Assembly (NCBI GenBank): GCA_017996375.1
Contig: JAGOHC010000002.1
Location: 1-60,233, forward strand
DNA: 60,233 nucleotides
Direction: 5' to 3'
Source of the DNA: Saprospiraceae bacterium
Lineage (GTDB): Bacteria; Bacteroidota; Bacteroidia; Chitinophagales; Saprospiraceae
Each line of letters opens with the position of its first letter. Position 1 is the first letter of the stretch. Both the position numbers and the translations under genes were made by a program. The notes beneath the pieces were generated by a model that was given only the letters and a program-made list of their open reading frames with translations, was not told where the DNA came from and did not search any database. Of this stretch, positions 1 to 9,462 are shown in pieces.

Positions 1-815
1 ATATGTGTATAAGATACAGATTTATTTCTGTACGTTGTTGCTTTTCTTGTAAAATCGCTTTTAAATACTGAAATTAACATCAAGCAATTATTATACAAAC
101 CTAACGAACCGCAGCTGCCATCGATGGCGAGTTTTAAACTATTGGATGGAGAAGATAATGGGCGAGTTTTGATTATGGGTACGCTTTGATGAATATGAAA
201 CAAATTGTAACTATAACAGCTTTTACCACAGCAAGCGGGCAGTCCCATCCCACTTGCTGTTCGATATCCATGAACTGGTGCTGTGCTCCTTTTTATGTTG
301 CTTATATTTTTAAATTGTCTGCTGAGGGCACGCGTACTATAATAGCATTTTTGTTTGTTATTATTAAAAATAGAAAATGTTACCGGAGCAGTTTGGGCTA
401 ACCATTACCGCCCACCGCTTAGTGTAAACGTAAGCTGACGATAGGAAGCTTATCGTTTTACACATTGTTATGTAGGGTTTTATATTTTAATGTTAAAAAA
501 TAAAAGCAAGTGGTGTTCAGGTCACCGCTTACAGTAATTCCAAGTTAACTGCAATTGCAGAATGAACGTTTCGCTGGAACTAAGAAAGATATAAACTTAG
601 CATTTTTAGGGTAAACAAGTTTACCGCTACGCCAATGTTTAAAAAATTTCAAGAACAAGCGTCTGAAGCATCGTCCATTTTTCAAAGAGTAAATTTCTGT
701 CATAGGTTAAAAACGGAGTGTTTTAAAGTCCCCTTGTCTTTAGGACTTATGCACTTTTGTTATTAACCGCTTGGAATTTTATTTTAAAGTAGGTTTTACT
801 TTTAATCCTACATAA
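1..815. other. gene-poor region with possible remnants
   Basis: No convincing complete gene is visible. On the plus strand a frame stays open from about 13 to a stop at 187-189 and reads like the C-terminus of a real protein (ending GRVLIMGTL), but no family is recognised and an in-frame stop lies at 10-12, so it may be a decayed gene end. An imperfect stem-loop lies at 422-463 (GTGTAAA/TTTACAC and TAAGCT/AGCTTA arms with small bulges). A small inverted repeat AAGTCC/GGACTT lies at 726-748, downstream of nrdA. Confidence 0.4.
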
Positions 816-3239
816 CTACGCACTACACGCAATACAATCGGGGTCGTCAAGGCTACAGGCTTTGACATTTTGTAGTGCCGATTCGTCCAAGTCGCTAAAT
901 TTTTGTACAGGGCTTGTAGTGTTTTCTGTCACATTTTCAGATGTCACAAATCTACGTTGATGCGTTGCGCTAAGAGTAAACTTGATAGGGTCCACCGCCG
1001 CTTTGGAGCGTAGGTAATACATACCCGTTTTCAGCCCCTGCTGCCACCCGTAGAAGTGCATGGAAGATAGTTTTGCAAAGTTCGGGTTTTCGACAAATAG
1101 GTTGAGGCTTTGGCTTTGGCAGATGTATGCACCGCGCTCGGCAGCCATATCAATAATCACCTTTTGGCTGAGTTCCCAAGCTGTTTTGTAGATAGCTTTT
1201 ATCTCTTCTGGCAAACCTTCGATGTGTTGCACAGAGCCATTGGCGGCTATCAACATTTCGCGGAGTGCATCATTCCAATAGCCCAAACGAATCAAGTCTT
1301 TGAGCAGATGTTTGTTTACGACAATGTATTCGCCAGAAAGAGTGCGGCGTGTGTAAATGTTTGACGTATAGGGTTCAAAACATTCATTATTTCCTAATAT
1401 TTGTGATGTAGATGCCGTAGGCATTGGTGCAACGAGCAAGCTATTTCGCACGCCGGTTTGCATTATGCTTTCGCGAAGCTCCTTCCAATTCCAACGTTTA
1501 CTTGGCGTTACGCCCCATAAATCGAACTGAAATTCGCCTTTGCTGAGTGGCGAACCATCAAAGGTTTCATAAGCACCATTTGCCTTTGCTAACTCATACG
1601 ACTCTGTCATAGCAGCAAAATATATCGTCTCAAAAATATCTTTATTGAGCTGTTTTGCTTCGACACTATCAAACGGATAACGCATCAAAATAAAAGCATC
1701 TGCCAACCCTTGCACGCCTAATCCTATGGGGCGATGACGCATATTGGAGTTGCGTGCTTCTTGTATCGGGTAGTAATTAATATCAATAACTTTATTCAAA
1801 TTACGTGTCACAACTCGCGTTATTTCGTATAACTTATTAAAATCATATTTACCTTTGGGTAATACAAATTTAGATAGGTTGAGCGATGCTAAGTTACAAA
1901 CGGCAACTTCATCGGGTGAGGTATACTCCATTATCTCCGTACATAGGTTACTACTGCGTATCGTGCCCAAATTTTTCTGGTTAGATTTCTTGTTGGCAGC
2001 ATCCTTATACAATAAATATGGTGTGCCAGTTTCTATCTGCGATTCTAAAATGGCAAACCATAAATCTTGCGCTTTTATCGTTTGGCGAGCACGACCCTCT
2101 CGTTCGTAGCGGTGATACAATGCTTCAAATTCTCCACCATAACAATCGTATAAACCGGGTGCTTCATTTGGGCAAAACAACGACCATTCGCCGTTTTCCT
2201 TTACGCGCTCCATAAATAAATCAGGTATCCACATGGCATAAAAAAGGTCGCGCGCGCGAAGCTCTTCCTTTCCGTGATTTTTCTTCAACTCCAAAAAATC
2301 GAAGATGTCGGCGTGCCATGGCTCAAGGTAAATGGCAAATGCGCCTTTGCGCTTTCCACCGCCTTGGTCAACATAACGCGCTGTTTCGTTAAATACTTTG
2401 AGCATGGGAACTAATCCATTTGATTGACCGCCAGTACCTTTTATATAACTTCCTTTTGCTCGAATGTTATGTACGCTGACGCCAATGCCTCCGGCAGATT
2501 GCGATATTTTTGCACAACGACTAAGGGTTTCGTAGATACCCGGAATGCTGTCATCGGTCATAGAAAGTAGGAAACAACTGCTGAGTTGTGGGCGTGGTGT
2601 GCCGGCATTAAACAGCGTTGGGGTAGCATGAATGAACCATTTTTCGGACATGAGGTTGTAGGTTTCGAGGGCTGCTTGTATATCTTCGCCATGAATGCCT
2701 ACGGCAGCACGCATGAGCAAGTGTTGCGGGCGCTCAACTACTTCGCCGTCCATCCGCATCAGATAGGAACGCTCAAGCGTTTTGAACCCGAAATAGTCGA
2801 AATCGTAGTCGCGGTCGTAGATGATGGCGGAGTCGAGTTTGTCTTTATATTTCTGGACAATTTTATTCATCTCATCGCTGATGAGGTTGGCGCGTTGTCC
2901 GGTTTTTGGGTCAATATAATTGTATAATTCTTTTGTAACTTTTGAGAAGGACTTATAGCCGTTTTTGTCGGTGTTTTTGTGTAAATTAGAAACCGCAATG
3001 CGGGCAGCTAACAGGGCATAATCGGGGTGGATGGCTGCCATCGAAGCGGCTGTTTCCGCGGCGAGGTTATCTAATTCGGAAGTGGTAACGCCATCGTATA
3101 ATCCTTGTATTACTTTTTTGGATATTTCGATATAGTTCACATATTGAGTATCTAAGCCGTAGCATAGTTTTTTGACACGGGCAGTGATTTTGTCAAAACT
3201 GACATCTTCGCGGCGACCGGAACGTTTGATTACTTGCAT
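816..3239 (-). CDS. nrdA: class Ia ribonucleoside-diphosphate reductase, alpha subunit
   Basis: Catalytic large subunit that reduces ribonucleoside diphosphates to deoxyribonucleotides in the cytoplasm with NrdB. It has 807 residues, full length for the family. Residues 1-90 form an ATP-cone regulatory domain. C222 (in LSSCFLL) and C448 (EVAVCNLAS) fit the active-site redox pair, and C433 in the NLCTEI motif fits the thiyl-radical cysteine. The MPTAST and YTSNIYTRR segments resemble eukaryotic-type RNR1. The C-terminal CIAC is the expected mobile dithiol that passes electrons from thioredoxin. nrdB lies upstream on the same strand across a gap of about 220 nt. A translated start at 3239 fits the ATP-cone opening [11 protein letters not shown]. 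Confidence 0.96.
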   Translation of the reverse strand: MQVIKRSGRREDVSFDKITARVKKLCYGLDTQYVNYIEISKKVIQGLYDGVTTSELDNLAAETAASMAAIHPDYALLAARIAVSNLHKNTDKNGYKSFSKVTKELYNYIDPKTGQRANLISDEMNKIVQKYKDKLDSAIIYDRDYDFDYFGFKTLERSYLMRMDGEVVERPQHLLMRAAVGIHGEDIQAALETYNLMSEKWFIHATPTLFNAGTPRPQLSSCFLLSMTDDSIPGIYETLSRCAKISQSAGGIGVSVHNIRAKGSYIKGTGGQSNGLVPMLKVFNETARYVDQGGGKRKGAFAIYLEPWHADIFDFLELKKNHGKEELRARDLFYAMWIPDLFMERVKENGEWSLFCPNEAPGLYDCYGGEFEALYHRYEREGRARQTIKAQDLWFAILESQIETGTPYLLYKDAANKKSNQKNLGTIRSSNLCTEIMEYTSPDEVAVCNLASLNLSKFVLPKGKYDFNKLYEITRVVTRNLNKVIDINYYPIQEARNSNMRHRPIGLGVQGLADAFILMRYPFDSVEAKQLNKDIFETIYFAAMTESYELAKANGAYETFDGSPLSKGEFQFDLWGVTPSKRWNWKELRESIMQTGVRNSLLVAPMPTASTSQILGNNECFEPYTSNIYTRRTLSGEYIVVNKHLLKDLIRLGYWNDALREMLIAANGSVQHIEGLPEEIKAIYKTAWELSQKVIIDMAAERGAYICQSQSLNLFVENPNFAKLSSMHFYGWQQGLKTGMYYLRSKAAVDPIKFTLSATHQRRFVTSENVTENTTSPVQKFSDLDESALQNVKACSLDDPDCIACSA

Positions 3240-3459
3240 TTCTTAAGTGTTTATGGTAATGTTGTAAAATGTTTAAAATAGTAAAATGGGATTAAGGTAA
3301 TGTAACCATTATAAGTAAGGCAATTAAGACAATAGGCAATTTAAAATTGTTAAGAATTTCTACAAATTTGTTTTCAAAAACTATAAGATTAGAATTTATT
3401 TATAAATCTTCAATTTATACGCCTTGGAGTGTAGTCTTCATAACATGATTAAATTAGCT

Positions 3460-4437
3460 TTAAAAATCCGCACTGAGGGTAAACACCTGTTCATCGCGGT
3501 CAGCTTTTACACCTGCTTTTTGGTAGTCGCCCACGCGCTTTTCGAAGAAATTAGTTTTGCCTTGTAGCGAAATCATATCCATCCATGGGAATGGATTTTC
3601 TACGTTATAAACCTTATCGTTACCCAATGATACCAACAGCCTATCTGCAACAAATTCGATATACTGACACATCAATTCGGCGTTCATACCAATCAGGTTT
3701 ACGGGAAGCGCATCAGTAACAAAATCCCTCTCGATGGCAACTGCATCGGTGATGATAGCTTGTAGTGTTTCTTTTGGTAACTTATTGATAACGTGATTAT
3801 TATATAACAAACAAGCAAAATCGCAGTGCATACCTTCATCGCGCGAAATGAGTTCGTTGCTGAAAGATAAGCCCGGCATCAAGCCACGTTTTTTGAGCCA
3901 AAAAATAGAGCAAAAGGAGCCAGAAAAAAAGATACCTTCTACTGCAGCAAAGGCGATAAGTCGCTCCTGAAAATTACCATTTTTAATCCATCGCAGTGCC
4001 CAATCTGCTTTCAGTTTTACGCAATCAAGCGTATCAATAGCATGAAACAAAAAGTCTTTTTCTTTTGCATCTTTGATGTAGGTATCAATAAGGAGCGAGT
4101 AGGTTTCGGAGTGGATGTTTTCCATCATTATCTGGAAGCCGTAGAAAAATTTAGCTTCGGTATATTGTACTTCGGAGATGAAGTGTTCGGCGAGATTTTC
4201 ATTGACGATACCATCGCTGGCGGCAAAGAATGCCAATACGTGTTTGATAAAATGTCGCTCGTCATCATTGAGGCGTTTTTCCCAATCACTGAGGTCTTGT
4301 TGTAGGTCTATTTCTTCGGCAGTCCAAAAACTAGCTTGCGAGTTTTTATAAAACTTCCAAATATCGTTATGTTCGATGGGAAACAGTACAAATCGGTTAG
4401 GGTTTTCCTGTAAAATAGGCTCAATAGTAGTGTTCAT
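3460..4437 (-). CDS. nrdB: class Ia ribonucleotide reductase, beta (radical) subunit
   Basis: Small subunit carrying the diiron-tyrosyl radical that NrdA needs. At 325 residues it is full length. Iron ligands are all visible: D75 (SDGIVNEN), E106 and H109 (MMENIHSE), E167 (AAVEGIFF), E201 and H204 (RDEGMHCDF). Y113, four residues after H109, fits the radical tyrosine, so this is a tyrosyl-radical enzyme and not a tyrosine-less subclass. The C-terminus FTLSADF is the usual tail that docks on NrdA. It is likely transcribed ahead of nrdA; the 407-nt upstream space carries a DnaA-box-like cluster that could regulate the locus. Confidence 0.96.
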   Translation of the reverse strand: MNTTIEPILQENPNRFVLFPIEHNDIWKFYKNSQASFWTAEEIDLQQDLSDWEKRLNDDERHFIKHVLAFFAASDGIVNENLAEHFISEVQYTEAKFFYGFQIMMENIHSETYSLLIDTYIKDAKEKDFLFHAIDTLDCVKLKADWALRWIKNGNFQERLIAFAAVEGIFFSGSFCSIFWLKKRGLMPGLSFSNELISRDEGMHCDFACLLYNNHVINKLPKETLQAIITDAVAIERDFVTDALPVNLIGMNAELMCQYIEFVADRLLVSLGNDKVYNVENPFPWMDMISLQGKTNFFEKRVGDYQKAGVKADRDEQVFTLSADF

Positions 4438-4844
4438 AATGTCAAAATTTTTGTACGAGATAATTAAAACAATTTATTTTAATATAAAAATAACTAATAT
4501 ACTACAAAATGTAATATTTTTTTTGACAAAGCTATAGTGTACAATGCACTTTCGCCCATGTTGTCGTCAGAAAAAAGTAAATAATTAGTATGCTCTACGG
4601 ATAAAATTATCCAGAAGAATAGGAGTGTAAGTTATTCGCCTCTTAGTATCAGTTTTCGGAGTGCTAAGTTAGTCAGGAATGGAGCTTGACGCAAGTAAAG
4701 TTATTAACACTATGTTGATAATATTTGCAAATAACTGACAATCATTGTTGTACAAATAATTCATTATTTTCCACAGTGTTAATAACCTAATGTGGAAATT
4801 TTTTTTTGTTTTTCTAAAAAAGAGATAACCCTATGAATATCAGG
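4438..4844. promoter_or_regulatory. nrdB upstream region with DnaA-box-like cluster
   Basis: The 407-nt space between nrdB and corA holds no gene. At 4700-4711 and 4775-4786 lies a perfect 12-bp inverted repeat (GTTATTAACACT / AGTGTTAATAAC), and at 4768-4775 and 4791-4798 an 8-bp one (TTTCCACA / TGTGGAAA). Five nonamers resemble the DnaA box TTATNCACA: 4701-4709 TTATTAACA, 4713-4721 (reverse) TTATCAACA, 4767-4775 TTTTCCACA, 4777-4785 (reverse) TTATTAACA, 4791-4799 (reverse) ATTTCCACA. A T-rich run follows at 4799-4816. ACACTAT at 4708-4714 and ATAGTGT at 4534-4540 also match NrdR half-sites. Function as a nrd operator or an origin-like site is inference. Confidence 0.5.
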
Positions 4845-5792
4845 TCAGAAAAGTTGATTGCGGCGCAAAAACAGCACCATCACTCCAGCAACGAGGGCGG
4901 CAAAAACCAAGATGATAAAAAAGGCATACGGCGACTCGCCCAACGGCACAGGAACGTTCATACCGTAAAAACTGGATATCAATGTCGGGATGGCAATGAT
5001 GATAGTGATGAGCGTTAAACGTTGGATAACTTCATTCAAATTGTTTGAAATAATAGTTGAATAAGACCCCATTGTGCTGTTGAGGATGTTGGTGTGTACG
5101 TTTGCCATTTCGAGTGCCTGCGAACTGTCAATGATAATATCTTCAAAAAAATCCATCTTATCTTCATCGCCATTAATACCCAAAAAATTAGTGCGTTTAA
5201 TTTTCATTTTAAGCAACTCATTAGCACTAAGTGAATTGACAAAATAGACGAGGCTTTTCTGGATGCGAAGTAGTTGCTTGAGGTCGTTGCTGCGCGTAGA
5301 TGCGTGGAGTTCTTGCTCCGTTAGGTTGCGCTTTATATTGAGTTTGCGTAAGCATAATAGAAATCGCTGTATATTGAGATTCATGAGTTGCAGTACTACC
5401 TGTTTTTCATCGGAGGGGTCGAAGTTGCGAACTTTCTGCCCCAACAATAATTCAATGATCGGATTTTCTACTGCAGAGATGGTCATCACGATATCGGACA
5501 CCAATATAATACCAAGTGGCACTGTGATATAAATAGCTTCATTTTCGCTATCGCTGTCGGTATGTATGGCAGAATTGAGCAATATGAGGCGTGCATCTTC
5601 TTCTCGCTCGTAGCGCGCACGCTCATCGGCATCTAAGGGGTCGGTGAAGAAGTCAAGCGGCACTTCGAAAGTTTCGGAAAGCATTTCCAATTCTTTCATA
5701 TCAATAGGTGGCGTAATGTTTATCCAACAATTTGCCTGCGGTGCATCAATAACTACGAGTTTCCCTGCTTGTTTGATAAAATATTGTACCAT
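4845..5792 (-). CDS. corA: CorA-type divalent cation channel
   Basis: Inner-membrane Mg2+/Co2+ channel family protein of 315 residues. A long soluble N-terminal part ends in a helical stalk, followed by two C-terminal membrane helices. The signature YGMN sits in SSFYGMNVP between them and the last helix is followed by a basic tail RRNQLF. The loop after YGMN holds the usual acidic residue (GES). It is transcribed alone; DUF6089 lies upstream on the same strand about 155 nt away. Substrate among Mg, Co or Zn cannot be told from sequence. Confidence 0.9.
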   Translation of the reverse strand: MVQYFIKQAGKLVVIDAPQANCWINITPPIDMKELEMLSETFEVPLDFFTDPLDADERARYEREEDARLILLNSAIHTDSDSENEAIYITVPLGIILVSDIVMTISAVENPIIELLLGQKVRNFDPSDEKQVVLQLMNLNIQRFLLCLRKLNIKRNLTEQELHASTRSNDLKQLLRIQKSLVYFVNSLSANELLKMKIKRTNFLGINGDEDKMDFFEDIIIDSSQALEMANVHTNILNSTMGSYSTIISNNLNEVIQRLTLITIIIAIPTLISSFYGMNVPVPLGESPYAFFIILVFAALVAGVMVLFLRRNQLF

Positions 5793-5947
5793 TACATATC
5801 CAAATTGATTGCAGTCCTAATTTTCATTTTTGCTTATAAGCATGCCCATTACTGGGCGAATGATAATTTTAGGCAAACGCAGATGGTGGACGGTAAAGAT
5901 ACATTTTTTTTAAGAAAGTGCTTAGAATAAATTTTTACTGCCTACAC

Positions 5948-6826
5948 TTAAAAAGTCGGGCAGCCCGATCTGGTGCGCGAGCGATAATGCCCACCGCCGC
6001 TACTCAAGCCTGTATCCGAAGTGAAGTTATACGTTAGCGTAATGCCACTGATGGCGTACCAATCTTTATTGGCTGTGCTGCCGCGTACAGTACCCGTAGT
6101 AGTAGTTGGTGGCTCAGGAATACCAAAATATTCATTTTGGCGGTTAGCCAGTTGTGCTGCTAAGACACCGTTACCGGCGGCGAGTTCGTCATAGGCAATA
6201 TAGATAGTGCTGATATCGTCAATGTAGTCTGTAAATGTTTTACGCACACCAATCTCTAACCCAATATTCCACGATTCGCTGATAGCATATTTCACACCGC
6301 CTCCTATCGGGATTGAAAACTGCCAAAGTTTGTATTTTTGTTTATCAGGATATTGTGTCAATCCCTGCCCTTCCGTACCTAAAGGTTGCAACGCCACCCA
6401 CTCGCCTTGATACTGTGTGCGCGGGTTGAAATGGAACAACGCACCGCCAGCGTACAGATATGGCGTAAAGTTTTTATTATCTACATCGTAGCCAAAGATA
6501 TTCCATTCTGCTAAAAGTGCCACCTCTTGAATACTGGAACGGAAGTTAAGGTTGCGCTGTTTGCGAGCATCCTCTTTGTTGTTGGCATCTGTGCCAGACA
6601 ACGTGCCTACGCTGAATGTTCCGCGTATATTGATGTATTCTCCAATAGGGTAACGCGCTAAAATTCCGCCGGCGAAATGTGTTTCACGGAAGAGGCGAGC
6701 GCGTGCGTCTGGATCCAAATCACCTGAATAATTGGATGCCCCTAAAAATATTCCGGCTTCAAAATACTGCGCGGAGCAAGTTGCGGTAAGCAATAGCAAC
6801 AAGCCTATTATTATATTATTTTTCAT
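5948..6826 (-). CDS. DUF6089-type outer-membrane beta-barrel protein
   Basis: Secreted protein of 292 residues with a signal peptide ending near TCSAQ. The body has alternating hydrophobic/polar strands typical of an 8-stranded outer-membrane barrel. FLGASNYSGDL near the N-terminus, the RNLNFRSS segment and PLGTEGQG in the middle are characteristic of the Bacteroidota DUF6089 family as I know it. The C-terminus is rich in Gly, Arg and Ser. The exact role of the family is not established. It stands alone between corA and a TIM-barrel gene. Confidence 0.78.
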   Translation of the reverse strand: MKNNIIIGLLLLLTATCSAQYFEAGIFLGASNYSGDLDPDARARLFRETHFAGGILARYPIGEYINIRGTFSVGTLSGTDANNKEDARKQRNLNFRSSIQEVALLAEWNIFGYDVDNKNFTPYLYAGGALFHFNPRTQYQGEWVALQPLGTEGQGLTQYPDKQKYKLWQFSIPIGGGVKYAISESWNIGLEIGVRKTFTDYIDDISTIYIAYDELAAGNGVLAAQLANRQNEYFGIPEPPTTTTGTVRGSTANKDWYAISGITLTYNFTSDTGLSSGGGHYRSRTRSGCPTF

Positions 6827-6933
6827 ATTAGGAGGATTGTGGATTTACAATTAGAATATGTTAAAATTTTCCTGTCACAATTAGACAAAATGTGTCTTAT
6901 TTGGTAACGTTTAATGTGGCAAAAATTATATGA

Positions 6934-7986
6934 TTAAAGTCCCATTATTTTTCGATTGTGTGCTGCATCGCTTGTACCTCCGGCAAAATCATCAAATGTT
7001 TTTTCCGTTACCGTTATCATTTGTTGTCGAATAAACGCAGCGCCCTCACGTGCGCCCTGCTCAGAATCCTTGATGCAACACTCCCATTCCAATACTGCCC
7101 ACCCATCGTAATCGTACTGTGCAAGTTTGCTAAAAATAGCTTTAAAATCCACCTGCCCATCGCCCGTAGAACGAAACCGCCCGGGGCGCTGCAGCCAATC
7201 CTGATAACCGCCATATACGCCACTTCTGCCAGTACTATGAAACTCTGCATCTTTCACATGAAACATTTTTATATAGGGGTAATAAAAATCTATATACTGC
7301 AAATAATCTAACTGCTGTAATACAAAATGGCTGGGGTCGTAGAGTATTTTACATGCAGGATGCTGCCGTGTTGCTTCGAGAAATCGCTCAAATGTAACAC
7401 CATCGTGGAGGTCTTCGCCTGGATGAATTTCGTAACACAAATCTACGCCCGCATCGGCAAAATCATTTAATATCGGCAACCAGCGTTTTGCTAATTCCGC
7501 GAAAGCTTCAGATACTAAGCCTACCGGACGTTGAGGCCAAGGATAGAGGGTATGCCAAATTAACGCACCCGAAAAGGTTGCGTGTGCGCGTAATGCTAAC
7601 CTATTGCTTGCTGCTGCTGCCCACCGCAACTGTTGTGTTGCCCATTGTTGGCGTGCCTGCGCGTTACCTTTTACTTCCGTTGGCGCAAAGCTGTCGAACT
7701 GCATATCGTAAGCTGGATGTACTGCAACTAATTGCCCCTGCAAGTGTGTGGAAAGTTCGCTGATAACAAGCCCGTATTCGCGTATTTTTCCGCGCAAGTC
7801 ATCGCAGTATATTTGGCTCGTTGCAGCCTGTTGTAAGTCAATGAGGCGGCTATCCCACGTTGGTATTTGAATGGCGGTATAGCCCAAATCAGCAGCCCAT
7901 CGGCAGATGCCATCTAAGGAGTTGAAGGGTGCTTCCTCACCCATAAATTGTGCCAAAAAAATACCCGGACCTTTGATGTTTTTCAT
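6934..7986 (-). CDS. sugar phosphate isomerase/epimerase-like TIM barrel
   Basis: Member of the xylose-isomerase-like TIM-barrel superfamily (AP endonuclease 2 fold). About 350 residues from the chosen ATG at 7986, which opens MKNIKGPGIFLAQF, the usual first strand; the frame stays open to 8070 but those residues look unlike the family. Probable metal ligands are Glu in DLCYEIHPGED, Asp and His in ILYDPSHF, His in MFHVKDAE and Glu in AVLEWECC. The substrate is unknown; relatives act on inositol or other sugar derivatives. It is divergent from lspA, so the roughly 180 nt between them should carry both promoters. It has no visible sugar-operon neighbours. Confidence 0.78.
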   Translation of the reverse strand: MKNIKGPGIFLAQFMGEEAPFNSLDGICRWAADLGYTAIQIPTWDSRLIDLQQAATSQIYCDDLRGKIREYGLVISELSTHLQGQLVAVHPAYDMQFDSFAPTEVKGNAQARQQWATQQLRWAAAASNRLALRAHATFSGALIWHTLYPWPQRPVGLVSEAFAELAKRWLPILNDFADAGVDLCYEIHPGEDLHDGVTFERFLEATRQHPACKILYDPSHFVLQQLDYLQYIDFYYPYIKMFHVKDAEFHSTGRSGVYGGYQDWLQRPGRFRSTGDGQVDFKAIFSKLAQYDYDGWAVLEWECCIKDSEQGAREGAAFIRQQMITVTEKTFDDFAGGTSDAAHNRKIMGL

Positions 7987-8128
7987 ACAAACAGAAGTGT
8001 TAGTGTGCATCAAAGAAACGGAGTTTTGAGCATTTCGCCAACATCCGCCAACTAAATCATTACTAAACACGTTATATCTCCCAGCAATATACTTTTTATG
8101 GTGCAGTATGCAGATTCATAAATTGCAT

Positions 8129-8136
8129 TACCTTTG
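8129..8136 (+). promoter_or_regulatory. -7 box upstream of lspA
   Basis: TACCTTTG matches the Bacteroidota -7 consensus TAnnTTTG and lies 28 nt before the proposed TTG start. No clear -33 element is seen. Confidence 0.5.
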
Positions 8137-8163
8137 CGGTTCATTGTTACATTCTAAATTTTT

Positions 8164-8790
8164 TTGATTTTGAAGCGTTCTTTAGCAGTTATATTATTGG
8201 TTGTCGGTATCTTAATTATTGACCAAATGCTCAAGGTTTGGGTAAAGACGCACATGGAGTTAGGTGAAGAGTTTTTGTTGTTGGGGCAATCGTGGGCACG
8301 TATTCATTTTGTCGAGAATAACGGTATGGCGTTTGGGCTTTCGTTGGGTGGCGACTATGGCAAACTGTTGCTCAGTTTGTTTAGGGTGTTTGCTATTGGG
8401 TTTTTGATTTATTACATCCGCGAGTTGATAAAAGCAAATGCACCTTTAGGTGTCATCCTTTGCGGTGGCGGCATATTAGCGGGTGCTACCGGCAACATCA
8501 TTGATAGTGCTTTTTATGGATTGATATTTTCTGCATCACCCTATCACGGTGGTGTAGCAACGTTGTTTCCGCCGGAAGGCGGCTACGCAACATTTCTTCA
8601 TGGCAAGGTAGTAGATATGCTTTACTTCCCTTTAGCGCAAGGTACATTTCCTTCGTGGTTTCCCGTTTGGGCAGGTGAGGAATTTATATTTTTTAATCCC
8701 GTGTTTAATATCGCCGACGCAGCCATCACAGTGAGTGTTTTTGTGGTGTTGCTTTTTTATCGCAATTTCTTTTCTACCGAAAATGCGTGA
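8164..8790 (+). CDS. lspA: lipoprotein signal peptidase (signal peptidase II)
   Basis: Inner-membrane aspartyl protease that cleaves signal peptides of prolipoproteins after lipidation. It has 208 residues with four hydrophobic segments. NNGMAFG matches the NxGxAF motif; the catalytic aspartates are D151 (GKVVDML) and D185 (FNIADAAI), and D114 in GNIIDS is the other conserved one. The loop between residues about 120 and 145 is longer than in E. coli, as is common in Bacteroidota. No ATG precedes the first helix, so initiation must be at a TTG, at 8164 or 8170. Its stop is 3 nt from the stop of a convergent lipoprotein gene. Confidence 0.94.
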   Translation: MILKRSLAVILLVVGILIIDQMLKVWVKTHMELGEEFLLLGQSWARIHFVENNGMAFGLSLGGDYGKLLLSLFRVFAIGFLIYYIRELIKANAPLGVILCGGGILAGATGNIIDSAFYGLIFSASPYHGGVATLFPPEGGYATFLHGKVVDMLYFPLAQGTFPSWFPVWAGEEFIFFNPVFNIADAAITVSVFVVLLFYRNFFSTENA

Positions 8791-8793
8791 TTA

Positions 8794-9201
8794 TTATTGC
8801 GATATATGGAATACCTGCTCGTCAGTACCTTCTTGATTTAAACCGTCACGCGCTAAAGCGCGAATAGTAAAACTTCCGGTGTGGGTGGGGTGAAACTTTT
8901 TATATTCAGTATAAACGCGAATATCGTTGGTGGTACTACTTGGGTTCGTTTGTATACTTGCAAACTCCACCTCATTGGCACTATTGCGAATTTCATATTC
9001 GACATACTTAATCTCAACATCATCAATAGCTACTACCAAAATATCAATACCTACAACGGAATCTTGCAGCGGGTAAGTAGTGTTCTCCGCTGGCTTATTA
9101 ATAGATATGGTAGGTGGTTCTGCTTTTGCAGTGTTTCCTGTATTACAAGCACTAATCACAAATAAACAAAGAGAAAGAAGCGGCAATATAAAGTATCGCA
9201 T
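8794..9201 (-). CDS. small lipoprotein with Ig-like (DUF4625-like) domain
   Basis: A 135-residue protein with a signal peptide and lipobox ending VISAC, so C19 is the probable lipidated residue. The mature part reads as one immunoglobulin-like beta-sandwich (PPTISINKPAENTTY ... GSFTIRALARDG), resembling the DUF4625 group of Bacteroidota lipoproteins. Function unknown; likely envelope. It is convergent with lspA, whose product would process it, but that is a general requirement and not evidence of a specific link. Confidence 0.7.
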   Translation of the reverse strand: MRYFILPLLSLCLFVISACNTGNTAKAEPPTISINKPAENTTYPLQDSVVGIDILVVAIDDVEIKYVEYEIRNSANEVEFASIQTNPSSTTNDIRVYTEYKKFHPTHTGSFTIRALARDGLNQEGTDEQVFHISQ

Positions 9202-9398
9202 GGAGAGTGAAGTTTGTAAGTTGAGTTAAAGGTCTGAACAAATAATCGTGCAAAGTTGCCAATTATTTCGTATTTTTACTTAGTTATATAAATATTTTTT
9301 GTAACATTTTATACCTACTATCCTCTGTTGGAGCATAATTATTCAGGCTTCTTTATACATTGCTCCCAATGCGCGGGATACTTTTATTTTAAGGATTA

Positions 9399-9430
9399 TT
9401 GATTTATCGGCAAAAATAGCTGTACCTTTG
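9399..9430 (+). promoter_or_regulatory. promoter of typA
   Basis: TACCTTTG at 9423-9430 is a perfect TAnnTTTG -7 box; TTG at 9399-9401 lies 21 nt upstream. The typA start codon follows 32 nt after the -7 box. Confidence 0.6.
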
Positions 9431-9462
9431 CGGCGAATTTAAAAACACAATAGTTTTATTGT

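Noticed and set aside
186..401. 71-codon frame near the left end
   Set aside because: No conserved pattern, Cys and Phe rich, starts next to another stop; not credible as a gene.
4513..4545. NrdR box pair upstream of nrdB
   Set aside because: Only half-sites (ATAGTGT and ACACTAT) are seen, with wrong spacing for the usual tandem pair; kept only as a comment.
7987..8070. Upstream extension of the TIM-barrel gene
   Set aside because: The extra 28 residues have no family match; the strand-one motif begins at the ATG at 7986.
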